Part shown: in pieces, positions 39,387 to 46,783 of the stretch
Layout: every line of letters begins with the position of its first letter
Position numbering within the stretch: position 1 is the stretch's first letter
Assembly: GCF_013282805.1 (NCBI RefSeq)
Contig: NZ_CP054038.1
Location: 2,914,001 to 2,978,000, forward strand
Origin: Microbacterium hominis
Lineage (GTDB): Bacteria > Actinomycetota > Actinomycetes > Actinomycetales > Microbacteriaceae
Reading direction: 5' to 3'
DNA: 64,000 nucleotides
Translations under genes and position numbers: made by a program
The notes under the pieces: model-generated
Told to the model about the DNA's origin: nothing
The model's database searches: none
The model's input: the letters and a program-made list of their open reading frames with translations, nothing else

Positions 39387-40811
39387 GTGACGGAGTTCGG
39401 CAAGACGCTCGGACGCGCCGAGACCGGCATCCCGGGTCTCGAACTGTGGGAGCTGCCCGTGCACGGCGACGCGCGCGGATGGTTCAAGGAGAACTGGCAG
39501 CGCTCCAAGATGGTGGATGCCGGACTCCCCGACTTCGGCCCCGTGCAGAACAACGTGTCGTTCAACGACGCGGTCGGCACGACCCGCGGCATCCATGCCG
39601 AGCCCTGGGACAAATGGGTGTCGGTCGCGACCGGCCGCATCTTCGGGGCCTGGGTCGACCTGCGCGAAGGGCCGACGTTCGGGCGCGTGTTCACGGCCGA
39701 GCTGGATCCGTCGCGGGCGATCTTCGTGCCGCGCGGCGTCGGCAATTCGTACCAGACGCTCGAGCCCGACACCGCGTACACGTACCTCGTGAACGACCAC
39801 TGGTCGGCATCGGCGTCGTACACGTTCCTCAACCTCGCCGACGAGACCGTGGCGGTGCCGTGGCCGATCGCGCTGGGTGAGGCATCCATCTCGGAGAAGG
39901 ATCTGGGGCACCCCCGGCTCGCCGACGTCGTGCCGATGGCGCCGCGCCGCACCCTCATCATCGGGGCCGGCGGGCAGCTCGGAACCGCCCTGCGCGCACT
40001 GCTCGGCAGCTCGGACCGGTACGACTTCGCGGCGCGGGACGAGCTCGACGTCACGTCGGATTCGCTGCGCGAGGCCCGTCGCTGGCGCGACTACGACACG
40101 ATCATCAACGCGGGTGCCTACACCGCGGTCGATGCCGCCGAGACGCCGGAAGGACGAGTGGATGCCTGGGCCGTGAACGTCACCGGCGTCGCAGGCCTCG
40201 CCGCGATCGCGCGGGAGTTCGGGCTGACGCTCGTGCACATCTCGAGCGACTACGTCTTCGACGGCACGTCGACCGAGGCGTACACCGAGACGGCGCACCT
40301 GTCTCCGTTGGGGGTCTACGGACAGACCAAGGCGGCCGGGGATGCCGTGGTGACGACGGTTCCGCGGCATTACATCGTGCGCACGTCGTGGGTGATCGGG
40401 TCGGGCCGCAACTTCGTGCGGACCATGGCCGGGCTGGCCGCGCGGGGCGTCGACCCGTCGGTCGTGGACGACCAGGTGGGGAGGCTGACGTTCACCGATG
40501 AGTTGGCGCGCGGCATCCATCATCTTCTTTCGTCGCACGCGCCGTACGGCGTGTACAACCTGACCGGCGGTGGCGAGCCGGCGTCGTGGGCGGAGGTGGC
40601 GCGGGAGGTGTTCGCACTGACCGGGCACGACCCCGCGCGGGTGTCGGGGGTGTCGACGGAGGCGTACTTCGCGTCGGCGTCGGGGGCGGTGGCGCCGCGA
40701 CCCGCGTGGTCGGTGCTGGCGCTGTCGCGCGTGGAGGCCACGGGGTTCGAGCCCCGGGATTGGCGGGAGTCGCTGCGGGAGTACGTCAGCGGGCTCGACG
40801 CGCCGGCGTAG
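39387..40811 (+). CDS. Fused dTDP-4-dehydrorhamnose 3,5-epimerase / dTDP-4-dehydrorhamnose reductase
   Basis: 474 residues combining the last two steps to dTDP-L-rhamnose. Residues about 1-185 are RmlC-like: a cupin with RGIHAEPWDKWVS (catalytic His), FVPRGVGNSYQTLEPDTAY and a YLVN segment. Residues about 190-474 are an RmlD-like SDR: LIIGAGGQLGTALRALLG, INAGAYTAVDAAE, ISSDYVFDG and LGVYGQTKAAGD (Tyr-x3-Lys). The fusion is continuous, with no internal stop or restart. GTG start, four bases after rmlB. Reported in other Microbacteriaceae as far as I know. Ends just before a repeat-rich gap. Confidence 0.95.
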   Translation: MTEFGKTLGRAETGIPGLELWELPVHGDARGWFKENWQRSKMVDAGLPDFGPVQNNVSFNDAVGTTRGIHAEPWDKWVSVATGRIFGAWVDLREGPTFGRVFTAELDPSRAIFVPRGVGNSYQTLEPDTAYTYLVNDHWSASASYTFLNLADETVAVPWPIALGEASISEKDLGHPRLADVVPMAPRRTLIIGAGGQLGTALRALLGSSDRYDFAARDELDVTSDSLREARRWRDYDTIINAGAYTAVDAAETPEGRVDAWAVNVTGVAGLAAIAREFGLTLVHISSDYVFDGTSTEAYTETAHLSPLGVYGQTKAAGDAVVTTVPRHYIVRTSWVIGSGRNFVRTMAGLAARGVDPSVVDDQVGRLTFTDELARGIHHLLSSHAPYGVYNLTGGGEPASWAEVAREVFALTGHDPARVSGVSTEAYFASASGAVAPRPAWSVLALSRVEATGFEPRDWRESLREYVSGLDAPA

Positions 40812-40830
40812 CCCCGGGGGTCGAGTACAC

Positions 40831-40993
40831 GGTGGTCGAGTAGCGCCCGAAGGACGCGTACCGAGACCCCCACGCGCCGAGCACGGTGGTCGAGTAGCGC
40901 CCGAAGGACGCGTACCGAGACCCCCACTGCACGCCCGGGTGGTCTAAACCCACGGTGGTCGAGTAGCGACCGAAGGACGCGTACCGAGACCCC
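40831..40993. repeat. Dispersed repeat family B, three copies
   Basis: Units of about 40 bases starting CGGTGGTCGAGTAGCGCCCG and ending GCGTACCGAGACCCCC occur at 40831-40871, 40884-40925 and 40953-40993, separated by unlike spacers. These carry CCCGAAGGACG where the 43.6-kb copies have GAGCGAAGCCCG. Confidence 0.88.
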
Positions 40994-41084
40994 CACGCGA
41001 TCCGCCGCCCGGTCGTGGGGCGCTTCCGGCCGTTCCCTACGCTCGAACCCCTCGCACCTGACCCCCGACCACCCCGGCCACGCC

Positions 41085-41460
41085 CGGCGCGGCATCCATG
41101 GGTCACCTTCTGCGCAACCACGCCACCGCAGACCGCACCAACTGACCCACGAACACCCCGGGCGCGCCGGGCGTGGCATCCATGGGTCACCTTCTGCGCA
41201 ATCACGGCACCGCAGACCGCACCAACTGACCCACGAACACCCCGGGCGCGCCGGGCGTGGCATCCATGGGTCACCTTCTGCGCAAACACGCCACCGCAGA
41301 CCGCACCAACTGACCCACGAACACCCCAGGCGCCGGGCGCGGCATCCATGGGTCACCTTCTGCGCAAACACGGCACCGCAGACCGCACCAACTGACCCAC
41401 GAACACCCCGGGCGCGCCGGGCGTGGCATCCATGGGTCACCTTCTGCGCAACCACCGCAA
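41085..41460. repeat. 84-bp tandem repeat array (four full units and a partial fifth)
   Basis: The GGCATCCATGGGTCACCTTC core starts at 41091, 41175, 41259, 41341 and 41425, giving periods of 84, 84, 82 and 84 bases. Each full unit contains the dyad TGGGTCA ... TGACCCA (41099-41105 and 41143-41149 in unit 1) and TGCGCA. The 2-base deletion before unit 4 shifts reading frame on both strands with no decay elsewhere, so the array is not protein-coding. The whole gap 40812-41523 is repeats plus about 90 bases of plain sequence. Confidence 0.93.
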
Positions 41461-41523
41461 CTCACCCCGCATCAAGCGCCTCACGAACCGCTCGCAGCGC
41501 CCGAAGCTCGCGCCGCGACCGCC

Positions 41524-41850
41524 CTACCCGACGTAGGCGGCCTGCGCGTAGGTCGCGAAGAAGTACACGACGAACGCGGTCGCCGCGACGGCCGACACGA
41601 TGATCGCGGCGACGCCCACGCTCTTGCGCGTCGAGCGGCGGAACAGCGACACGATCGCGAGCACGAACGCGAGGGGTGGGAGGAGCAGCCCCACGGGCAC
41701 CGCGATCGCGGGCACGAGCGTGAGCAGGGCGATCCCGACGACGGCGCCCACGAGCGCGACGGCGATCGCCACCTTGGCGAGGACGCTGGCCTTCGGCGCC
41801 TCGTCGGCGCGAGCGGCGGGGGTCGGGGCGGGCGAGCCATCCGTGGTCAT
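41524..41850 (-). CDS. Small membrane protein of unknown function
   Basis: 108 residues: a Pro/Ala-rich cytoplasmic start (MTTDGSPAPTPAARADEAPK), then three hydrophobic helices (KVAIAVALVGAVVGIALLTL, VPVGLLLPPLAFVLAIVSLF, VAAIIVSAVAATAFVVYFF). It resembles generic DUF4190-like actinobacterial membrane proteins, but no diagnostic motif is visible. The ribosome-binding site is weak. It lies between an 84-bp repeat array and a family A repeat. Confidence 0.65.
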   Translation of the reverse strand: MTTDGSPAPTPAARADEAPKASVLAKVAIAVALVGAVVGIALLTLVPAIAVPVGLLLPPLAFVLAIVSLFRRSTRKSVGVAAIIVSAVAATAFVVYFFATYAQAAYVG

Positions 41851-41890
41851 GCGATGAGTGTGGCAGATCGGGCCCCTCGCCCGCACGACC

Positions 41891-41927
41891 AGGTCCCTGA
41901 GCGAGCGAAGCGAGACGAAGGGCCGCG
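41891..41927. repeat. Dispersed repeat family A, single copy
   Basis: AGGTCCCTGAGCGAGCGAAG followed by CGAGACGAAGGGCCGCG. It ends six bases before the LexA-like box of DUF222/HNH copy 2. Confidence 0.85.
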
Positions 41928-41932
41928 GTAAC

Positions 41933-41948
41933 TCGAACATAAGTATCA
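41933..41948 (+). promoter_or_regulatory. LexA-like box upstream of DUF222/HNH copy 2
   Basis: TCGAAC-ATAA-GTATCA: the left half-site is perfect, the right half degenerate. Position and surrounding bases match the box of copy 1 (both continue into AATGTCGGAGGC). Confidence 0.45.
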
Positions 41949-41961
41949 ATGTCGGAGGCCC

Positions 41962-41973
41962 ATGCGACCATGA
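41962..41973 (+). promoter_or_regulatory. Three-codon leader ORF before DUF222/HNH copy 2
   Basis: ATG-CGA-CCA-TGA, three bases after GGAGG and followed by one codon and then the gene's ATG in the same frame. Same arrangement as at 18751-18762. Confidence 0.5.
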
Positions 41974-41976
41974 ATC

Positions 41977-43557
41977 ATGGATGTTTTCGCCGAGGTCACC
42001 GCGGTCGTCGACCGACTGCGCGCGCACCTCGGCGAGAGCCTGCAGTCTCATGACGCGCCGGCCGTGATCGCCGCGCTCGGCGAAGACGCGCTCATCACCG
42101 TGATGCGCGATCTCGCCGGCGCGACGCGCATCTTCGAATCGCTGCGCACCACTGCGGCAGGTGTCGTCGCCTCCCAGTCCACGCGCGAGCACGGACACTC
42201 CGGCTTCGCGCAGAAGCGCGGCCACCGCACCCCTGTCACACTCGTGCAGGAGATCACCGGATCGACGCGGGGCGAGGCATCCAAGCAGGTGCGCGCCGGA
42301 ACCGCCCTGCTCGAGGCGACGATCGGCACGACGCCGAGTGGGGTGGCGCCGGGTGGGGTGGCGCCGGGTGGGGTGGCGCCGGGCGGGGTGGATGCCGCGC
42401 CGGGTGGGGTGGATGCCGCGCCCGGCGCGCCGGCGGCAACCCCCGTCGCTGCGCCGCGGCCGTGGCACTGGCCTGCCGATGAGGCGCTGCTCGGCGGCCG
42501 CGTGTCGACCGCGGTGCACGACGCGATCGTGCAGGGGCTCGGCGCGCCCGTCGAAGGTGGCGACGAGGCGTGGATGCTGGCCGCCCAGCGACTGGTCGAC
42601 GAGGCGTCCGCGCGCACCGTCGAGGAGCTGGCGAAGTCCGCACGGACCATCCGCGACATGCTCGACCCCGAGGGCGCCGGCCGGCGGTTCGACGAGCGCT
42701 TCGAACGCCGGGCGCTGCGCACCTGGCGTGACGAGTACGGCCAGCTGCGGGCATCCATCACCTTCGACGACGACGGCGGAGCGTGGGTGACCGCGATCCT
42801 GGATGCCGCGCTGCGGCCGCGCCGCAACGGGCCGCGGTTCGTCGACTCCGAGGAGGCGGCACGGGCGGCGGAGCTCGCCGCCGACCCGCGCTCGAACGAC
42901 CAGCTCGCGTACGACCTGCTGATCGACACGCTGCGCGCCGGAGCGCTGGCCGACACCGCGCAGGTGTTCGGCACCCGGCAGGCCGGTGTGCGCGTCGTGG
43001 TCACCGCCGAGGCGCTCGCCGGTACGGGCGTCGACCCGTCGGGCGAACTCGGCTCGGCCGGGATCGGGCTCGTCGAAGACGGTGGAACGGCGATCCCCGC
43101 GTGGCTCGCGGCGCAGCGTGCGTGCGATGTCGGAACCGACGAGTTCACCGTGGATGCCGCGGGCAATCCCCTCTTCGTCGGCCGCTCCGCTCGCCTGTTC
43201 ACCCCGAAGCAGAAGGCGGCGCTCGCCATCCGCGATGGAGGATGCCGCTGGCCCTCCTGCGACAGACCCGCGTCGTACTGCGAAGCGCACCATTGCGTGC
43301 ACTGGGCACGCGACGGACTGACCAACGTCGACGTCGGGATTCTGCTGTGCCGCTTTCACCACATGCAGCTGCACCACGGCGGATGGTTCATCACCCGCGC
43401 GGGCGACGACTTCCTGCTCGGCAACGCCGACGGGCGGGATCCCGTGCCGATGCCACCACGCGGGCACCTGCAGTACTTCTTCGGCGGCATCGATCCACCC
43501 CGCGAAGATTTCGCCCCGCCGCCGCGGCCTGACCCGCGGCATCCGGTGGTCGAGTAG
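41977..43557 (+). CDS. DUF222/HNH endonuclease-domain protein (13E12 type), copy 2
   Basis: 526 residues, colinear with the gene at 17161: MDVFAEVTAVVDRLRAHLG start, DUF222 body, and an HNH domain with CRWPSCDRP, CEAHHC and LLCRFHHMQLHHGG, all metal-binding residues intact. At about residues 115-145 it carries VAPGGVAPGGVAPGGVDAAP repeats, unlike the collagen-like insert of copy 1. The final residues PVVE and the TAG stop are supplied by a family B repeat that begins inside the gene, so the original C-terminus was changed by the repeat. The two copies are in inverted orientation 23 kb apart. Confidence 0.93.
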   Translation: MDVFAEVTAVVDRLRAHLGESLQSHDAPAVIAALGEDALITVMRDLAGATRIFESLRTTAAGVVASQSTREHGHSGFAQKRGHRTPVTLVQEITGSTRGEASKQVRAGTALLEATIGTTPSGVAPGGVAPGGVAPGGVDAAPGGVDAAPGAPAATPVAAPRPWHWPADEALLGGRVSTAVHDAIVQGLGAPVEGGDEAWMLAAQRLVDEASARTVEELAKSARTIRDMLDPEGAGRRFDERFERRALRTWRDEYGQLRASITFDDDGGAWVTAILDAALRPRRNGPRFVDSEEAARAAELAADPRSNDQLAYDLLIDTLRAGALADTAQVFGTRQAGVRVVVTAEALAGTGVDPSGELGSAGIGLVEDGGTAIPAWLAAQRACDVGTDEFTVDAAGNPLFVGRSARLFTPKQKAALAIRDGGCRWPSCDRPASYCEAHHCVHWARDGLTNVDVGILLCRFHHMQLHHGGWFITRAGDDFLLGNADGRDPVPMPPRGHLQYFFGGIDPPREDFAPPPRPDPRHPVVE

Positions 43558-43815
43558 CACGCGGAGTCCGCGCAAACCGGTGGTCGAGTAGCGCGCGGAG
43601 CCCGCGTATCGAGACCCCACCCCCCCACGCTGGTCGAGTAGCGAGCGAAGCACGCGTACCGAGACCCCATCCCCCACGGTGGTCGAGTAGCGAGCGAAGC
43701 CCGCGTACCGAGACCCCTTCACCACGGTGGTCGAGTAGCGAGCGAAGCCCGCGTACCGAGACCCCCGCACACGCACGGTGGTCGAGTAGCGAGCGAAGCC
43801 CGCGTACCGAGACCC
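43545..43815. repeat. Dispersed repeat family B, six copies
   Basis: Units starting GGTGGTCGAGTAGCGAGCGA and ending CGTACCGAGACCCC begin near 43545, 43578, 43630, 43678, 43726 and 43777. The first is truncated and supplies the stop codon of the HNH gene. The rest of the gap (43816-44043) shows no gene; an open frame there is a shadow. Confidence 0.9.
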
Positions 43816-44043
43816 GCCCGACTCGCGCGAGCCTCCCCCGCCGGACTCGGCGTGGTCTCGCGATAGCCCGGCCACCGTTCGTGGGGCGCTCCCTGCGCAC
43901 CAGCGAGGGTGGAACCCGCAAGACGCGCCCCAGGAACACGCCCACCGTGCCGGGCCCGGCGCTTATGGGGCGGTTACTGCGCCATCACCCGCGTGGATGC
44001 CGCCCGAAACGCCCCACGAACCCGCGGGCGGGGCGCGCGGGCA

Positions 44044-45024
44044 TCAACTCCACAGAGCCACGTGGAACTTGTTGCCCCGGCGCGACAGGCCCCGCGAACC
44101 ACCCGGGGCGATCATCGCCGTCGTCGCCTCGGCCGTCGTCACGAACCGCTGCAGCAGACGCGCCGCCGCCGACGCGCGACCATCGGCGAGCGTCGTCGCC
44201 CACCACAGGCCCGAGATCGGCGTCTCGGCGACCGGCAGCGCGATGAGGTCGCCGGGCGCGGCATCCATCCGCACTCGCGCCGCGGTCACGTGCGCCAGCG
44301 CCAGCATGACGCCCTCTCCCCCGGCGACCGCGGCCAGGGCGTCGGTCTCGCTGGTGAGCTCCACCACCTCGGGCAGCGACGTCAGCCGCCCGAACCACCG
44401 CCCCTCCTCGGTGAGCGGCTCGAACCCGCCCGGACCGGCGAACCACGGCACCGACATCAACCGCCGCATCGGCACCGCCCCCTCGAGCGAAGAGAGTGGA
44501 TGCCGCGCCGCGGCCACCATCACCCGCTGATACTTGAAGAACGGGACGGCCTCGAACCCCGCACTCTCCGCCAGCGGTGGACGGGCGCCCAGCGCGATGT
44601 CATACGCACGCTCGCGGAGGAGGGTCGCGATGTCGTCGGCCTTCTCCACGATGACGTCGATCGTGTCGGCCGCTCCCCGGCCGAACACGTCGAGCACACG
44701 CCCGGCGGCGTGCTCGGCGAACGCCGCGGTGGCCACGACCCGCAGTTCGTGCTCGGCGGATCCGGCGTGGGCGACATCCCGGCGGATCGCCTCGGCGAGC
44801 CCCGTGATCTCCTCGGCGCGCACCGCCAGCGCCCGACCTCCGGGAGTGAGACGGATGCCGGACCCGGCGCGCGTGAAGAGGCGATCGCCCAACTCCACGC
44901 GCAGGGCGCCGACCACTGCGGAGACGGCCGGCTCGGAGACACCCAGCGAATGCGCGGCCTCGGTCACCGACCCCAGCTTCGCTACGCGCGCGAACGTGCG
45001 CAGCTGAGCCAGCGTCATCGCCAT
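44044..45024 (-). CDS. LysR-family transcriptional regulator
   Basis: 326 residues. Winged helix-turn-helix at residues about 5-62 (LAQLRTFARVAKLGSVTEAAHSL, SEPAVSAVVGALRVELGDRLF), linker helix, then the periplasmic-binding-protein-like effector domain. The C-terminal tail is slightly longer than usual. It is divergent from coxM across 315 bp, the standard arrangement for a LysR protein controlling its neighbour. Two matching 18-bp dyads in the gap (45030-45047 and 45254-45271) are probable binding sites. The inducer could be CO-related or a metabolite; sequence does not say. A second in-frame ATG at 45018 is a possible start. Confidence 0.93.
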   Translation of the reverse strand: MAMTLAQLRTFARVAKLGSVTEAAHSLGVSEPAVSAVVGALRVELGDRLFTRAGSGIRLTPGGRALAVRAEEITGLAEAIRRDVAHAGSAEHELRVVATAAFAEHAAGRVLDVFGRGAADTIDVIVEKADDIATLLRERAYDIALGARPPLAESAGFEAVPFFKYQRVMVAAARHPLSSLEGAVPMRRLMSVPWFAGPGGFEPLTEEGRWFGRLTSLPEVVELTSETDALAAVAGGEGVMLALAHVTAARVRMDAAPGDLIALPVAETPISGLWWATTLADGRASAAARLLQRFVTTAEATTAMIAPGGSRGLSRRGNKFHVALWS

Positions 45025-45029
45025 CGGGT

Positions 45030-45047
45030 CATAACCTTCCGCTTATG
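45030..45047. promoter_or_regulatory. Probable LysR operator 1 (lysR side)
   Basis: CATAACC-TTCC-GCTTATG, six bases upstream of the lysR start. Both half-sites match operator 2 exactly when that is read on the minus strand. Its position implies autoregulation. Confidence 0.65.
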
Positions 45048-45087
45048 GCGATCGTGGCACCGCGCGGGCGACCTCGGCAAGGGTGAG

Positions 45088-45243
45088 GGTCTCGATACGC
45101 GTGCTTCGCTCGCTACTCGACCACCGTGGGGTGAGGGTCTCAGGTCGCTCGGCGTCGCGCTGCTCCGCTGTCGCAAACAGCAACGCGAACCGCCGAACGT
45201 GACAGCCGAGCGACGGACTCCAGCGACCGAGACGAAAGGGCGC
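45088..45243. repeat. Repeat-derived sequence in the lysR-coxM gap
   Basis: A reverse-oriented family B copy (45088-45126, GGTCTCGATACGCGTGCTTC and on) is followed by a larger dyad with GGTCTCAGGTCGCTCGGC on one side and GCCGAGCGACG ... AGCGACCGAGAC on the other. It separates the two operators. Confidence 0.75.
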
Positions 45244-45253
45244 CCCAAGCCGA

Positions 45254-45271
45254 CATAAGCGATCGGTTATG
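45254..45271. promoter_or_regulatory. Probable LysR operator 2 (cox side)
   Basis: CATAAGC-GATC-GGTTATG; its reverse complement is CATAACC-GATC-GCTTATG, identical to operator 1 outside the central four bases. It ends six bases before a TTGACA box, a place suited to activation. Confidence 0.65.
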
Positions 45272-45277
45272 AGTCTG

Positions 45278-45306
45278 TTGACACCGGACGTGCGCGAGAG
45301 CAACGT
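45278..45306 (+). promoter_or_regulatory. Probable cox operon promoter
   Basis: A perfect -35 TTGACA (45278-45283) is followed after 17 bases by a weak -10 CAACGT (45301-45306). A poor -10 beside a LysR site fits an activator-dependent promoter. AAAGGAG at 45326-45332 serves coxM. Confidence 0.5.
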
Positions 45307-45339
45307 ACAGCCATCAGGTGCGTTCAAAGGAGAGCCGCC

Positions 45340-46230
45340 ATGCAGATCCCGGCGCCATTCGACTATGCCAAAGCGACGAGCGTCGACGACGCCATCGCCC
45401 TGCTCGATCGGTACGGAGAGGAGGCCCGCGTCATCGCCGGCGGGCACAGCATCCTGCCGATGATGAAGCTCCGGCTCGCGAGGCCCGAGTGGCTCATCGA
45501 CATCAACGACCTCACCGACCTGGACTACATCCGGCGCGAGGGCGACATGCTCCACATCGGCGCACTCACCCGACATCACACGCTGCTCGAGTCGGCCGAG
45601 GTGCACGAGCTGTTCCCGATCATCACCGACGCCGAGAAGGTGGTCGCCGACCCGATCGTGCGCAACCGCGGCACGATCGGCGGATCCCTGTGCCAGGCCG
45701 ATCCCGCCGAAGACCTCTCCACGGTCTGCACGGTCATCGGAGCCCAGGCCGTCATCAAGGGCCAAGGCGGCGAGCGCGTGCTCAGCATGGACGAGTTCCA
45801 CGTCGGCCCGTACGAGACGGCGGTGGCCCACAACGAGGTGCTCATCGGAGTGCGACTGCCCATCCGGCCCCGCACCTCCTCCGCCTACGAGAAGGTCGAG
45901 CGCCGCGTCGGCGACTGGGCCGTCGCGGCGGCCGGAGCCGCCGTCACCCTCGGCGAGGACGGCAGCACGCTCGAAGACGTGGCGCTCGGGGTCACCGCGA
46001 TCGGCCGCACCGATCGCATCCACGAAGCCGAGGAGATCCTGCGCGGCAAGACGCCCACCGACGAGCTCGTCGCCGAGGCGGGGCGCGCGATGGCGGCATC
46101 CGTCGACCCGGTCGCCGACCAGCGGGGCTCGATCGCCTACAAGAGGCATCTCGCCGACGAACTCATGCAGCGCGTGCTGCTGCGGGCACTGCACCGCGCG
46201 CACAACGCGACCACCGGAAACGAGGGATGA
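45340..46230 (+). CDS. coxM: Aerobic CO dehydrogenase, medium (FAD) subunit
   Basis: Carries electrons from the iron-sulfur subunit to the quinone pool through FAD. 296 residues with the two FAD-binding motifs: AGGHS at residues 33-37 and TIGGS at 112-116. The YEKVERRVGDWAVAA segment is typical of CoxM. The start is supported by a strong AAAGGAG. First gene of the order M-S-L, the order of genuine cox clusters. coxS follows one base after its stop. Confidence 0.94.
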   Translation: MQIPAPFDYAKATSVDDAIALLDRYGEEARVIAGGHSILPMMKLRLARPEWLIDINDLTDLDYIRREGDMLHIGALTRHHTLLESAEVHELFPIITDAEKVVADPIVRNRGTIGGSLCQADPAEDLSTVCTVIGAQAVIKGQGGERVLSMDEFHVGPYETAVAHNEVLIGVRLPIRPRTSSAYEKVERRVGDWAVAAAGAAVTLGEDGSTLEDVALGVTAIGRTDRIHEAEEILRGKTPTDELVAEAGRAMAASVDPVADQRGSIAYKRHLADELMQRVLLRALHRAHNATTGNEG

Positions 46231-46231
46231 C

Positions 46232-46783
46232 ATGCACGTGACGATGACCGTCAACGGCGAGGAGGTCTCGCGCGACATCGAGCCGCGCGTGCTGCTCGTG
46301 CACTTCCTGCGCGACGACCTCGGCATGACCGGCACCCACTGGGGCTGCGACACCTCCAACTGCGGAACCTGCGTCATGCAGATCGATGGCGTGCCGGTGA
46401 AGTCCTGCACGGTGCTGGCGGTGATGGCCGACGGCCACTCCGTGCGCACGGTCGAGGGCCTGGCGACAGGCGGCAGCCTCGACCCGGTGCAGCAGGGCTT
46501 CATGAACGAGCACGGCCTGCAGTGCGGATTCTGCACCCCCGGCATGATGCTCACCGCCCGCGCGCTGCTCGACCGCAACGCCGAGCCCACCGAGACCGAG
46601 ATCCGCGAGGCCATCTCGGGCCAGATCTGCCGCTGCACCGGCTACGCCACGATCGTGCGGGCCGTGCAGTGGGCGGCCGAGCATCCCGACGGCGCGACCG
46701 AAGTGGATGCCGCACCCGCCGAACCCGACACCGATGAGGCCGTCCCCGCCGAAGACCTCGCCACCGAGGGAGTCACGTCATGA
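46232..46783 (+). CDS. coxS: Aerobic CO dehydrogenase, small (2Fe-2S) subunit
   Basis: 183 residues carrying two [2Fe-2S] clusters. The plant-ferredoxin-type cluster uses Cys39, 44, 47 and 59 (GCDTSNCGTC). The second uses Cys98, 101, 133 and 135 (CGFC and CRC). All eight cysteines are present. A tail of about 30 acidic, Ala-rich residues extends beyond the usual end. Its stop overlaps the coxL start by four bases. Confidence 0.96.
   Translation: MHVTMTVNGEEVSRDIEPRVLLVHFLRDDLGMTGTHWGCDTSNCGTCVMQIDGVPVKSCTVLAVMADGHSVRTVEGLATGGSLDPVQQGFMNEHGLQCGFCTPGMMLTARALLDRNAEPTETEIREAISGQICRCTGYATIVRAVQWAAEHPDGATEVDAAPAEPDTDEAVPAEDLATEGVTS

Noticed and set aside
41015..41395. Protein with 28-residue repeats encoded by the 84-bp array
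   Set aside because: A 2-base deletion in one unit changes frame while the DNA units stay conserved; no ribosome-binding site.
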